18,553 nucleotides of DNA from an uncultured Ruminococcus sp. (GTDB lineage: Bacteria; Bacillota; Clostridia; Oscillospirales; CAG-272), in assembly GCA_902783755.1 (NCBI GenBank), contig CACZSC010000145.1:1-18553 (forward strand). The letters run 5' to 3'. Of this stretch, positions 7,924 through 16,215 are shown one piece after another (within the stretch, counting starts at the first letter, position 1; each line of letters opens with the position of its first letter). A model generated the notes under the pieces. It searched no databases. It had not been told where the DNA came from and worked only from the letters and a program-made list of their open reading frames with translations. Both the position numbers and the translations under genes were made by a program.

Positions 7924-7941
7924 GCAATGTGTACATATTGC
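7924..7941. promoter_or_regulatory. Imperfect 18-bp palindrome upstream of the sugar-ATPase promoter
   Basis: GCAATGTGTACATATTGC reads nearly the same on both strands; one base pair of the nine per arm is mismatched. It sits in AT-rich DNA 37 bp upstream of the presumed -35 and has no T-run, so it is unlikely to terminate tex. It could be an operator; no cognate regulator is visible. Confidence 0.35.
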
Positions 7942-7977
7942 ACAAACTAATAAATAAATTTTCGGTCAAAAAAACTC

Positions 7978-8006
7978 TTCATTTTCACATGCGGTTTTGG
8001 TATAAT
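7978..8006 (+). promoter_or_regulatory. Extended -10 promoter for the sugar ABC ATPase gene
   Basis: A perfect TATAAT (8001-8006) is preceded by TGG, giving the TGnTATAAT extended -10. The -35 position 17 bp upstream is weak (TTCATT, 7978-7983). Transcription would begin near 8013, leaving a leader of about 80 nt. The leader holds two small hairpins (AGGT/ACCT at 8016-8027 and GGCTG/CAGCC at 8055-8068) and an AAGGAGG ribosome site at 8079-8085. No known riboswitch was recognised. Confidence 0.7.
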
Positions 8007-8094
8007 CTATCGGTAAGGTTATGACCTCATCACAAAACAGCTTTTTTCGGCGCTGGCTGTCATCAGCCGGCCGATTCCAAGGAGGATTATAAAC

Positions 8095-9207
<1,113 letters not shown>

Positions 9208-9230
9208 TACACCCAATATGTCATCCTCAC

Positions 9231-9261
9231 GGAGACTGCCCGGCGGCAGTCTCCTTTTTTT
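9231..9261 (+). terminator. Rho-independent terminator of the sugar ATPase gene
   Basis: A perfect 10-bp stem (GGAGACTGCC at 9231-9240 with GGCAGTCTCC at 9245-9254), a CGGC tetraloop and seven T residues begin 24 nt after the ATPase stop codon. It separates this gene from the heat-shock operon. Confidence 0.95.
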
Positions 9262-9354
9262 GCTTTTTTGTGAACTCCGGGGCTCTGTATGCTAATTTTC
9301 CGGGCAAAAAACGCCGATTTTCACGATTTTTAACAAATATTATCATTTTAGTTA

Positions 9355-9383
9355 TTGACTAAAGGCCTCCGAAGTGGTAAATT
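9355..9383 (+). promoter_or_regulatory. Promoter of the hrcA-grpE-dnaK-dnaJ-prmA operon
   Basis: TTGACT (9355-9360), a 17-bp spacer and TAAATT (9378-9383), the latter preceded by TGG as in an extended -10. The CIRCE operator begins 11 bp after the -10, covering the expected start of transcription. Confidence 0.72.
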
Positions 9384-9394
9384 AATATCACAAA

Positions 9395-9421
9395 TTAGCA
9401 CTCACACTGCTGAAGTGCTAA
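9395..9421 (+). promoter_or_regulatory. CIRCE operator (HrcA binding site)
   Basis: TTAGCACTC, nine bases, then AAGTGCTAA. This is the CIRCE inverted repeat (consensus TTAGCACTC-N9-GAGTGCTAA) with one mismatch, A for G at the first base of the right arm. HrcA binds CIRCE and represses chaperone genes in the absence of stress. Its position between promoter and hrcA means the repressor controls its own operon. Confidence 0.95.
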
Positions 9422-9445
9422 AAACGAGGATCGAGGGGGATAGAA

Positions 9446-10537
9446 TTGGCTGACAGGAATCAAGAACTCAGTGAAAGAAAGAAGCTGATACTGAAAGCTG
9501 TCATAGACGCCCATATAAAGAACGGCGAGCCCGTGGGCAGCAAGACCCTTACCAGGCACGAGCTCATATCCTGCTCCTCCGCCACAATCAGGAACGAGAT
9601 GGCGGAGCTGGAGAACCTGGGCTACCTGGAACAGCCCCACACCTCAGCGGGAAGGATCCCGTCGGAAGCCGGATACCGTTTCTACGTGGACTGGCTTCTG
9701 GACAGATACAACCTGACCAACGCCGAGATCGACGAGCTGAGGGCCAACCTCAGCCAGAAGCAGGCCGAACTGGACTCCATCATGGAGACCGCGGTGAAGC
9801 TGGCGGCCAAGCTCACCAACTACACTGCCCTTTCCGTGAAGCCCAAGATCCTCAGGATAACGGTCTCGAGATACGAGATAATGAGGATCGACGACTACAC
9901 CTGCATGCTCATAATGCTGATCGGAAGCATGGTGAAGACCAAGTACATGCATTCCGACGCACCCATCCCGCAGCAGGCGGCCGCCCAGCTCTCGTCGGTA
10001 CTGAACATGACCGCCACGGGCATAACTGCCTCGGAGTTCAACATGCCCCTCATCATGAAGATGGAAGGGGCCATGGGCGAGTACGACTACATGGTGACGC
10101 CGGTGGTCAAGGCCATCTGCCAGGCCATGTCGGAGTTCGACGGCAGCGACCTCAAGTTCGAGGGAGTCAACAGGCTCCTGTCCTATCCGGAATTCTACGA
10201 CGTGGACAGGCTGAGGGAGATACTGGCGCTGTTCGAGAAGAAGGACGCCCTGCTTGACGTGCTTTCCGACACCAACGGCAGCGACGACGGGCTGAAGATC
10301 CTGATCGGACGGGAGAACGTGGTCAAGGTCATGGACAACTCGACCCTCATATTCAAGTCCATCATCCAGAACGGCACGCCGGTGGGCGCCATAGGCATCA
10401 TCGGGCCCACCAGGATGGATTACCGGCGGGTCATCGCCACGGTGGACAGCCTGGCGAAGGGCGTGAGCGCCGCCCTGGACAGCGGCAGGGGACCGAAAAA
10501 GATCAGCGGATCGGGTCCCGGCGGCAAGGACGGGTAA
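9446..10537 (+). CDS. hrcA: Heat-inducible transcription repressor HrcA
   Basis: HrcA is the repressor of class I heat-shock genes; it binds CIRCE as a dimer and depends on GroEL for activity in studied Firmicutes. What is seen: the N-terminal winged helix (LSERKKLILKAVIDAHIKNG, GEPVGSKTL, CSSATIRNEMAELENLGYLE), the highly conserved QPHTSAGRIPSEAGYRFYVD, and a GAF-like C-terminal region ending with GAIGIIGPTRMDYRRVIATV (conserved xGPxRMxY). At 363 aa it is close to the usual 340-350. The start is TTG at 9446, placed by GAGGGGGA at 9433-9440, 5 nt upstream; the second codon begins the conserved ADRN... sequence. It is the first gene of the operon, 24 nt after CIRCE. Confidence 0.96.
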   Translation: MADRNQELSERKKLILKAVIDAHIKNGEPVGSKTLTRHELISCSSATIRNEMAELENLGYLEQPHTSAGRIPSEAGYRFYVDWLLDRYNLTNAEIDELRANLSQKQAELDSIMETAVKLAAKLTNYTALSVKPKILRITVSRYEIMRIDDYTCMLIMLIGSMVKTKYMHSDAPIPQQAAAQLSSVLNMTATGITASEFNMPLIMKMEGAMGEYDYMVTPVVKAICQAMSEFDGSDLKFEGVNRLLSYPEFYDVDRLREILALFEKKDALLDVLSDTNGSDDGLKILIGRENVVKVMDNSTLIFKSIIQNGTPVGAIGIIGPTRMDYRRVIATVDSLAKGVSAALDSGRGPKKISGSGPGGKDG

Positions 10538-10584
10538 GTAAAACTTCCTAAAATATATACACACGTACGACCTTGGAGGTTATC

Positions 10585-11181
10585 ATGTCAGAAAAGGACG
10601 AAAACATTTCCGGTCTGGAAGAGAACCTTCCGGAAACGGAAAGCGCCCCCTGCGACCAGAAGGACACGGGCGGCGAGAAGGAAAAGAAGGAAAAGAGAAG
10701 CGAGATCAGGAAACTGAAGGGCGAGCTGGAAACGGCGAACCGCGAACTCGCGGATCTCAGGAAGAACCTGGATGAGACCACCGACAAATACATGAGGCTG
10801 GCGGCGGAATACGACAACTTCAGGAAAAGGACCCAGACCGACCGGGCGAACGTCTACGGCGACGCGGTCAGCGACACCCTGACGAAGCTGCTCCCGGTGA
10901 TCGACAACCTGCAGTATGCGGCGAAGTACTCGTCGGGGGAACCCGAAAAGCTGGCGGAAGGCCTGGCGATGATCCTGGGCAAGCTTCCCGAAACGCTGGA
11001 AAAGCTCAATGTGAAGGCTTTCGGCGAAGTCGGGGACAAGTTCGATCCGAACCTGCACAACGCGGTGCTCCACACGGAGGACGAAAACTACGGCGAAGGC
11101 GAGATAGTGGACGTGATGCAGTGCGGATACAGATACGGGGACAGGATCCTGAGATACGCGATGGTGAAGGTCGCCAACTGA
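10585..11181 (+). CDS. grpE: Nucleotide exchange factor GrpE
   Basis: GrpE is a cytoplasmic homodimeric cochaperone that releases ADP from DnaK. The ATG at 10585 is chosen because TTGGAGG lies 5 nt before it; an in-frame TTG 12 nt upstream sits within that ribosome site. What is seen: an acidic, disordered N-terminus (to about residue 35), a long charged coiled coil (ELETANRELADLRKNLDE), the conserved KYMRLAAEYDNFRKRTQTDR, then LLPVIDNLQYA, and the C-terminal beta domain with FDPNLHNAV, GEIVDVMQCGYRYGDRILR and the closing AMVKVAN. At 198 aa it is a normal size. It lies 47 nt after hrcA and 51 nt before dnaK. Confidence 0.97.
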   Translation: MSEKDENISGLEENLPETESAPCDQKDTGGEKEKKEKRSEIRKLKGELETANRELADLRKNLDETTDKYMRLAAEYDNFRKRTQTDRANVYGDAVSDTLTKLLPVIDNLQYAAKYSSGEPEKLAEGLAMILGKLPETLEKLNVKAFGEVGDKFDPNLHNAVLHTEDENYGEGEIVDVMQCGYRYGDRILRYAMVKVAN

Positions 11182-11232
11182 AAATACAAACAAGTCAAAA
11201 ATATCAAATAACATATATCGGAGGATACTGAA

Positions 11233-13095
11233 ATGGCAAAAATCATAGGAATAGATCTCGGAACCACAAACTCCTGCGTGGCTGTATACGAAGCAGGCGA
11301 ACCGGTAGTGATCCCGAATTCAGAAGGCAACAGGACGACACCTTCCGTGGTGGCGTTCTCCAAGACAGGCGAGCGTCTCGTGGGACAGGTCGCAAAGCGT
11401 CAGGCCATCACGAACCCTGAAAAGACCGTCTCGTCCATCAAGCGTGAGATGGGCACCGAATACAAGGTGACCATAGACGACAAGAGATTCACACCCCAGG
11501 AGATCTCGGCAATGATCCTTCAGAAGCTGAAGGCTGACGCCGAGGCATACCTCGGGACTCCCATCACCCAGGCCGTCATCACGGTCCCCGCATACTTCTC
11601 AGACTCCCAGCGTCAGGCTACCAAGGACGCAGGCAAGATCGCAGGCCTCGAGGTCATGCGTATCATCAACGAGCCTACGGCAGCTGCACTGGCATACGGG
11701 GTGGACAAGGAATCCATCGAGCAGAAGGTCATGATATTCGACCTCGGCGGCGGCACGTTCGACGTGTCGATCCTCGATATCTCCGACGGAGTGTTCGAGG
11801 TCCTGGCCACCAACGGCGATACGAGACTCGGCGGCGATGACTTCGACCAGAGGATCATCGACTGGATCGCCCAGGAATTCATGAGAGACAACGGCGGCAT
11901 CGACCTCCGCAAGGACAAGATGGCTCTCCAGAGACTGAAGGAAGCCGCTGAGAAGGCGAAGATCGAGCTGTCCAGCGCCATGAGCTCCAACATCAACCTG
12001 CCCTTCATCACGGCTGACGCCACGGGCCCGAAGCACTTCGACGCAAACCTCACGAGAGCAAAATTCAACGAACTCACCGCAGACCTGGTGGAGCGCACCA
12101 TGGGCCCGACGAGAAAAGCCCTGGCGGACGCCGGACTCTCCGTGAGCCAGATCAGCAAGGTGCTCCTGGTGGGCGGTTCCACGAGGATCCCCGCAGTCCA
12201 GGACGCTGTAAAGAACTTCATAGGCAAGGAACCCTTCAAGGGCATCAACCCCGATGAATGCGTGGCGATCGGCGCCGCCATCCAGGCAGGCGTCCTTGGC
12301 GGAGACGTGAAGGATCTTCTCCTTCTGGACGTCACTCCCCTTTCGCTGGGCATCGAGACTCTCGGCGGAGTATCCACGAGGATAATCGACAGGAACACCA
12401 CGATCCCCGTAAAGAAGAGACAGATCTTCTCCACGGCGGCAGACGGACAGACCCAGGTCGAGATCCACGTGCTCCAGGGCGAGCGTGAGATGGCCGCAGG
12501 CAACACCACCCTCGGAAGATTCATCCTTGACGGCATCACGCCGGCTCCCCGCGGCATACCTCAGATCGAAGTCACTTTCGATATCGACGCCAACGGCATC
12601 GTGAACGTATCCGCGATGGACAAGGGCACCGGCAAGGAACAGCATATAACCATCACATCCTCCACCAACATGTCCAAGGAAGACATCGACAAGGCCGTTC
12701 ATGAAGCCGAAAGGTTCGCCGAGGAGGACAAGAAGAGGAAAGAGGCCGTTGAGGTCAAGAACAGAGCCGAATCCACAATCTACCAGAGCGAGAAGAGCCT
12801 GTCGGATATAGGCGACAAGGTGTCCGAAGATGACAAGGCCACCGTAAGGGCTGCCATCGACAAGCTGAAGGAGACCGTGAAGGGCGAGGACGTGGCTGCC
12901 ATCAAGGCTGACACCGAAGCTCTCGAAAAGGCCTTCTACCCCATCGCCGAGAAACTCTACGCCTCACAGCAGCAGGCAGGCCCGGACATGGGCAACATGG
13001 GCGGAAACCCCGGAGCCCAGGGACCTGAACCCGGCCAGGGCGGCAACACATACTACAGCGCCGACTTCGAGGACAAGACCGGCGACCAGCAGTAA
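11233..13095 (+). CDS. dnaK: Molecular chaperone DnaK (Hsp70)
   Basis: DnaK is the ATP-dependent Hsp70 that binds unfolded polypeptides, with DnaJ and GrpE as partners. What is seen: phosphate loop 1 IGIDLGTTNSCVAV, VITVPAYFSDSQRQATKDAG, IINEPTAAALAYGVDK, FDLGGGTFDVSIL, the VLLVGGSTRIPAVQ adenosine motif, the interdomain linker DLLLLDVTPLSLGIET, then the beta substrate-binding domain and the helical lid. A Gly/Gln-rich tail ends in YYSADFEDKTGDQQ, a variant of the usual acidic terminus. Around residues 70-95, KTVSSIKREMGTEYKVTIDD lacks the approximately 25-residue insertion of Gram-negative DnaK, a monoderm signature. The ATG follows CGGAGGAT. Arg codons are often CGT/CGC, unlike hrcA and tex, fitting strong expression. 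Confidence 0.98.
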   Translation: MAKIIGIDLGTTNSCVAVYEAGEPVVIPNSEGNRTTPSVVAFSKTGERLVGQVAKRQAITNPEKTVSSIKREMGTEYKVTIDDKRFTPQEISAMILQKLKADAEAYLGTPITQAVITVPAYFSDSQRQATKDAGKIAGLEVMRIINEPTAAALAYGVDKESIEQKVMIFDLGGGTFDVSILDISDGVFEVLATNGDTRLGGDDFDQRIIDWIAQEFMRDNGGIDLRKDKMALQRLKEAAEKAKIELSSAMSSNINLPFITADATGPKHFDANLTRAKFNELTADLVERTMGPTRKALADAGLSVSQISKVLLVGGSTRIPAVQDAVKNFIGKEPFKGINPDECVAIGAAIQAGVLGGDVKDLLLLDVTPLSLGIETLGGVSTRIIDRNTTIPVKKRQIFSTAADGQTQVEIHVLQGEREMAAGNTTLGRFILDGITPAPRGIPQIEVTFDIDANGIVNVSAMDKGTGKEQHITITSSTNMSKEDIDKAVHEAERFAEEDKKRKEAVEVKNRAESTIYQSEKSLSDIGDKVSEDDKATVRAAIDKLKETVKGEDVAAIKADTEALEKAFYPIAEKLYASQQQAGPDMGNMGGNPGAQGPEPGQGGNTYYSADFEDKTGDQQ

Positions 13096-13120
13096 TCAGG
13101 ACAAAAAACATACATGGCAT

Positions 13121-13151
13121 TTTTCCCAAGGGTCCCGCACCCTTGGGAAAA
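13121..13151 (+). other. Perfect 13-bp hairpin between dnaK and dnaJ
   Basis: TTTTCCCAAGGGT (13121-13133) pairs fully with ACCCTTGGGAAAA (13139-13151) around a CCCGC loop. The downstream sequence (GGTGTTTATTTTATC) is only loosely T-rich and does not abut the stem. It is therefore more likely an attenuator, partial terminator or RNA-stability/processing structure than a full terminator. It begins 25 nt after the dnaK stop and lies 40 nt before the dnaJ ATG. Confidence 0.8.
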
Positions 13152-13191
13152 GGTGTTTATTTTATCATTGGCTGCCGGAGGAGATACTTAA

Positions 13192-14325
13192 ATGGCAGAG
13201 ACGAAAAGGGACTATTACGAGGTCCTGGGCGTTGACAAGAGCGCCGATGAGAATACCATAAAAAAGGCATACAGGACCCTGGCGAAGAAATATCACCCGG
13301 ATATGAACCCGGGCGACAAGGAAGCCGAAGCGAAATTCAAGGAAGTCAACGAGGCCTACGACGTGCTGTCCGACCCCGACAAGAAGGCGAAGTATGACCA
13401 GTACGGCCACGCAGCCTTCGACCCGTCCTCTGGAATGGGCGGCGGAGGATTCGGCGGGTTCGGAGGATTCGGCGATTTCGGTTTCGACATAAACGACATC
13501 TTCTCGTCGTTCTTCGGCGGCTCCTCATCTTCAAGGAGGAACGGGCCCATCCGGGGCGAGAGCGTCAACGTGCGTATGACCCTTACCTTCGAGGAGGCGT
13601 TCTTCGGATGCAAGAAGGAAGTCAAGTACCGCAAGGCCCAGAAGTGCAGCGAATGCGGAGGCTCCGGAGCTGAAAAGGGGACATCCCCCAAGACCTGTAC
13701 CGCCTGCGGCGGTTCCGGACAGGTGAGGGTCCAGACAAGGACGCCCTTCGGCATCATGCAGTCGTCGAAGACCTGCGAGACCTGCCGGGGGACCGGAAAG
13801 ATCATCGAGAAGAAATGCCCGAAATGCAGCGGCAACGGCATAGAAGTGATCAGCAAGACCCTGGAAGTGAACATCCCTGCCGGCATCGACGACGGACAGT
13901 CAATAGCCCTCAGAGGACAGGGAAATGACGGTCTCAACGGCGGATCCGCCGGAGATCTGAACATCATCATCTCCGTAAGGCCCCACCCGGTATTCGAGAG
14001 GGACGGCTATGATCTGTACTGCGAGATCCCCATCACCTTCGCGGAGGCCACACTGGGAGCCGAGATCGACGTGCCCACCATGGAGGGCACCCAGAAGCTG
14101 ACTATCCCGGAAGGGACCCAGACCGGCGCGGTGTTCACCCTTAAGAACAAGGGTGTCACCCGGATCAACTCGAAGACCAGAGGGAACATATATATCACCG
14201 TCATAATCGAGACACCGAAGAGCCTGACGGCCGAGCAGAGGAATCTGCTCCAGAAGTTCGCCGACGCGTGCGGCGAGTCCAATTATTCAAAGAAAGCCGG
14301 CTTCTTCAAGCGGCTCAAGAGGTAA
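13192..14325 (+). CDS. dnaJ: Chaperone protein DnaJ (Hsp40)
   Basis: DnaJ delivers substrates to DnaK and stimulates its ATPase. What is seen: the J domain (DYYEVLGVDKSADENTIKKA, with HPD at 35-37), a Gly/Phe-rich linker (about 80-110), the zinc-binding region from Cys152 with four CxxCxGxG-type motifs (CSECGGSG, CTACGGSG, CETCRGTG, CPKCSGNG), and the two C-terminal beta domains (VNIPAGIDDGQSIALRGQGN, LTIPEGTQTGAVFTLKNKGV). All zinc cysteines are present, so this is a type I DnaJ. At 377 aa it is the standard length. The ATG follows CCGGAGGAG with 8 nt spacing. It is 3 nt upstream of prmA. Confidence 0.97.
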   Translation: MAETKRDYYEVLGVDKSADENTIKKAYRTLAKKYHPDMNPGDKEAEAKFKEVNEAYDVLSDPDKKAKYDQYGHAAFDPSSGMGGGGFGGFGGFGDFGFDINDIFSSFFGGSSSSRRNGPIRGESVNVRMTLTFEEAFFGCKKEVKYRKAQKCSECGGSGAEKGTSPKTCTACGGSGQVRVQTRTPFGIMQSSKTCETCRGTGKIIEKKCPKCSGNGIEVISKTLEVNIPAGIDDGQSIALRGQGNDGLNGGSAGDLNIIISVRPHPVFERDGYDLYCEIPITFAEATLGAEIDVPTMEGTQKLTIPEGTQTGAVFTLKNKGVTRINSKTRGNIYITVIIETPKSLTAEQRNLLQKFADACGESNYSKKAGFFKRLKR

Positions 14326-14328
14326 ACC

Positions 14329-15261
14329 ATGGCAGGATCCGGAAAATGGGTGCAGCTCAAGGTCACCTGCAGTTCAAAGGACACGGACGCCGTGTCCGCC
14401 GTCATGTCCATGGTGGACAACGGCCTCATGATCGAGGACTATTCCGACGTCGAGACGATCATCAACGGAGTTTACGGCGAGCTCATAGACGAATCCATAA
14501 TGAACGCCGACAGATCCGTCGCCTCCGTATCGGTCTTCGTCCCCCTGGAGAAATCCCCGGCGGAGAGCGAGGCATTCATAAAGAGGCAGCTTGACGGATC
14601 GGGCATAAAGTATAAGATCGAGCATACCGGCGTGTCCGAGGAGGACTGGGCCGATTCCTGGAAACAGTACTACAAGCCCATAAAGACCGGCAAAAAGCTC
14701 GTTATAGTCCCTCTCTGGGAACATTATGAACCGGAAGAGGGAGAGACAGTCGTGCTCATGGATCCCGGGATGGCCTTCGGCACCGGCACCCATGAGACCA
14801 CGAGACTGTGCGCTTCCCTTCTCGAATCCTATGTGTCCCCGGGGAGCCGCGTCCTTGATGTGGGCTGCGGATCGGGCATCCTGGCCATCGCCGCGTCAAA
14901 ACTCGGAGCGGGCTCCTGCTTCGCGTGCGACATCGACCCGGTAGCCGTCAAGGTGGCCCGGGAGAACGCCGACATCAACTCCACCCCGAACGTGAGATGC
15001 GAGGTCTCGGACCTTTTGAGGCACGTGCCCCGTACAGATGGCGGATATGACGTGGTGGTCGCCAACATAGTGGCTGACATCATAATCCGCATGTCTCCGG
15101 ACGTGGGCGGATATATGGCGGAGAACGGGGCCCTGATCGTTTCGGGGATAATAGACACAAGAGCCAAGGAAGTGACGGACGTGCTGAGATCAGACGGTTT
15201 CGTCATCGAGTCCGAAAAATACGAGAACGGCTGGTACGCAGCCGCTCTCAGGAAGAAATAG
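14329..15261 (+). CDS. prmA: Ribosomal protein L11 methyltransferase PrmA
   Basis: PrmA is a cytoplasmic SAM-dependent enzyme that trimethylates ribosomal protein L11 at several sites. What is seen: an N-terminal substrate-recognition domain (WVQLKVTCSS...; EEDWADSWKQYYKP is a strongly conserved segment), the linker motif MDPGMAFGTGTHETTRLC (about residue 144 on), the SAM-binding motif VLDVGCGSGILAIAASKLGA (from 175), the acidic ACDIDPVAV strand, and VVANIVADIIIRM, the N-containing catalytic-pocket motif. At 310 aa it is the typical length. The ATG lies 3 nt after the dnaJ stop with no ribosome site of its own beyond GCTCAAGAGG inside dnaJ, so the two are probably translationally coupled. In many Clostridia rsmE follows; here a terminator does. 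Confidence 0.96.
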   Translation: MAGSGKWVQLKVTCSSKDTDAVSAVMSMVDNGLMIEDYSDVETIINGVYGELIDESIMNADRSVASVSVFVPLEKSPAESEAFIKRQLDGSGIKYKIEHTGVSEEDWADSWKQYYKPIKTGKKLVIVPLWEHYEPEEGETVVLMDPGMAFGTGTHETTRLCASLLESYVSPGSRVLDVGCGSGILAIAASKLGAGSCFACDIDPVAVKVARENADINSTPNVRCEVSDLLRHVPRTDGGYDVVVANIVADIIIRMSPDVGGYMAENGALIVSGIIDTRAKEVTDVLRSDGFVIESEKYENGWYAAALRKK

Positions 15262-15281
15262 TTATTTCAGAACAGTATTGT

Positions 15282-15320
15282 GCCCCATGAAGTCACATTC
15301 AGGACTTCATGGGGCTTTTT
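15282..15320 (+). terminator. Rho-independent terminator of the heat-shock operon
   Basis: A perfect 13-bp stem (GCCCCATGAAGTC at 15282-15294 with GACTTCATGGGGC at 15303-15315), an 8-nt loop and five T residues, 20 nt after the prmA stop. The block from AACAGT at 15271 to CTG at 15323 closely resembles 16165-16215. Confidence 0.95.
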
Positions 15321-15329
15321 CTGCCGGAG

Positions 15330-16118
15330 TTATGTGTGTTTACCAAAAGTATACTCATAGTAGTCCCTAAGGGTTGGGTAATCATGGAATGACCCTTTGC
15401 CGGGACAATCCTCTGACAGAATCCTCAAATACTCTTTTCCCCCGCTTAAAAACTGTTTCCCTCTGATGATATTGCCTTTATTCTGACATTCACTAATCAC
15501 TTTTTCACTGTACGGCACAATCCAAACATAGTTCTTTATACTATCCAGCAACCCGGACGGGAATGCTGAACCCTGATATATGACTTTTTTTGAAAACAGC
15601 CATCCCGGATCAAACAGTTCCGTCTTATAGTCAGTCCGTTCCTTCCAGGCCGGTTTTTCCGTATTCTGAGAGAAGTTTTCATCATCTCTGAGGAAAAGCA
15701 TAACATCTCCCTCGTGGGTCATAGAAAAAAGGAGAACGGAGCCGTCACTCCGGTAAAAAGCCAAATCCTCAGGCATGTTGATCGGAGTTTCAGGAGTATT
15801 CTTATTGTACCAGTAAAACACGCCTTCTGTATAATTTTTCAGGAATCTCAGAGTCCTCTCGTTACATTCAAATACATCCAACAGATCAATACAACCATCG
15901 AATAATATCGATACAAAACATAAGTCTTTGGTGTTCGGATACAAAACCGGTTTTGGTGTCCAGTTAATGATATCGTGGTTATATCTCCTGAACGAAAAAT
16001 ATGATGAATACTTGAAGCAGGTATCAATAAGCTCTGCATAATCCTTTCCGGATATATCATAATTCCCGTCGGGGTATTCACTTTCATCCAGGTAATCACT
16101 GAAACAGAAACATCTCAT
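15330..16118 (-). CDS. Uncharacterised AT-rich gene product, 262 aa
   Basis: I do not recognise a named family. The reading frame is intact, with an ATG at 16118 and a plausible ribosome site (GGAGGGGAG, about 10-12 nt upstream). The protein is soluble, with no signal peptide or membrane helix. It is rich in Tyr, Phe, Trp and Asp/Glu and begins MRCFCFSDYL. The best-looking motif is mid-protein, PEDLAFYRSDGSVLLFSMTH followed by EGDVMLFL; I have an uncertain memory of similar PEDLxFF...THE segments in uncharacterised Firmicutes proteins. The C-terminal half (ELFDPGWLFSKKVIYQGSAF to DYYEYTFGKHT) matches nothing I know. Two 60-bp lines counted inside it are 35% and 40% GC against about 58% in dnaK, and its codons are AT-ended, so horizontal acquisition is likely. 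It sits 97 nt after the glycosidase gene on the same strand. An immunity or adaptor role would be speculation. Confidence 0.8.
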   Translation of the reverse strand: MRCFCFSDYLDESEYPDGNYDISGKDYAELIDTCFKYSSYFSFRRYNHDIINWTPKPVLYPNTKDLCFVSILFDGCIDLLDVFECNERTLRFLKNYTEGVFYWYNKNTPETPINMPEDLAFYRSDGSVLLFSMTHEGDVMLFLRDDENFSQNTEKPAWKERTDYKTELFDPGWLFSKKVIYQGSAFPSGLLDSIKNYVWIVPYSEKVISECQNKGNIIRGKQFLSGGKEYLRILSEDCPGKGSFHDYPTLRDYYEYTFGKHT

Positions 16119-16172
16119 TATCTATTTGCTCCCCTCCGCTGAAATGCTGTCAAGATCTTTGCATAACAGTGT

Positions 16173-16212
16173 ACACCCCATGAGGTCTCAAAGGAATCCA
16201 TGGGGTGTTTTT
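16173..16212 (+). terminator. Terminator-like hairpin with no plus-strand gene in front of it
   Basis: ACACCCCATG (16173-16182) pairs perfectly with CATGGGGTGT (16199-16208), followed by five T residues (16208-16212). It has terminator shape only on the plus strand, yet both flanking genes run on the minus strand. On the minus strand it lies just past the stop codon of the glycosidase gene, where it might protect the mRNA end. It resembles the prmA terminator at 15271-15323. Confidence 0.6.
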
Positions 16213-16215
16213 CTG

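Noticed and set aside
7887..7970. Terminator for tex
   Set aside because: I looked for a GC-rich stem followed by T residues and found none; the palindrome at 7924-7941 is AT-rich at its core and lacks a T-run.
10573..10584. TTG start for grpE, four codons upstream
   Set aside because: The GGAGG ribosome site falls inside these codons, so the ATG at 10585 must be the start.
11599..12702. Long open frame antisense to dnaK (367 codons)
   Set aside because: This is the well-known antisense shadow of dnaK, which has been misannotated in databases as an NAD-specific glutamate dehydrogenase. It lies wholly inside a certain gene and its composition follows dnaK codons.
16148..16153. TTGACA on the minus strand as a promoter for the AT-rich gene
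   Set aside because: No -10 element lies 16-18 bp downstream; the nearest candidate (GATAAT) overlaps the start codon.
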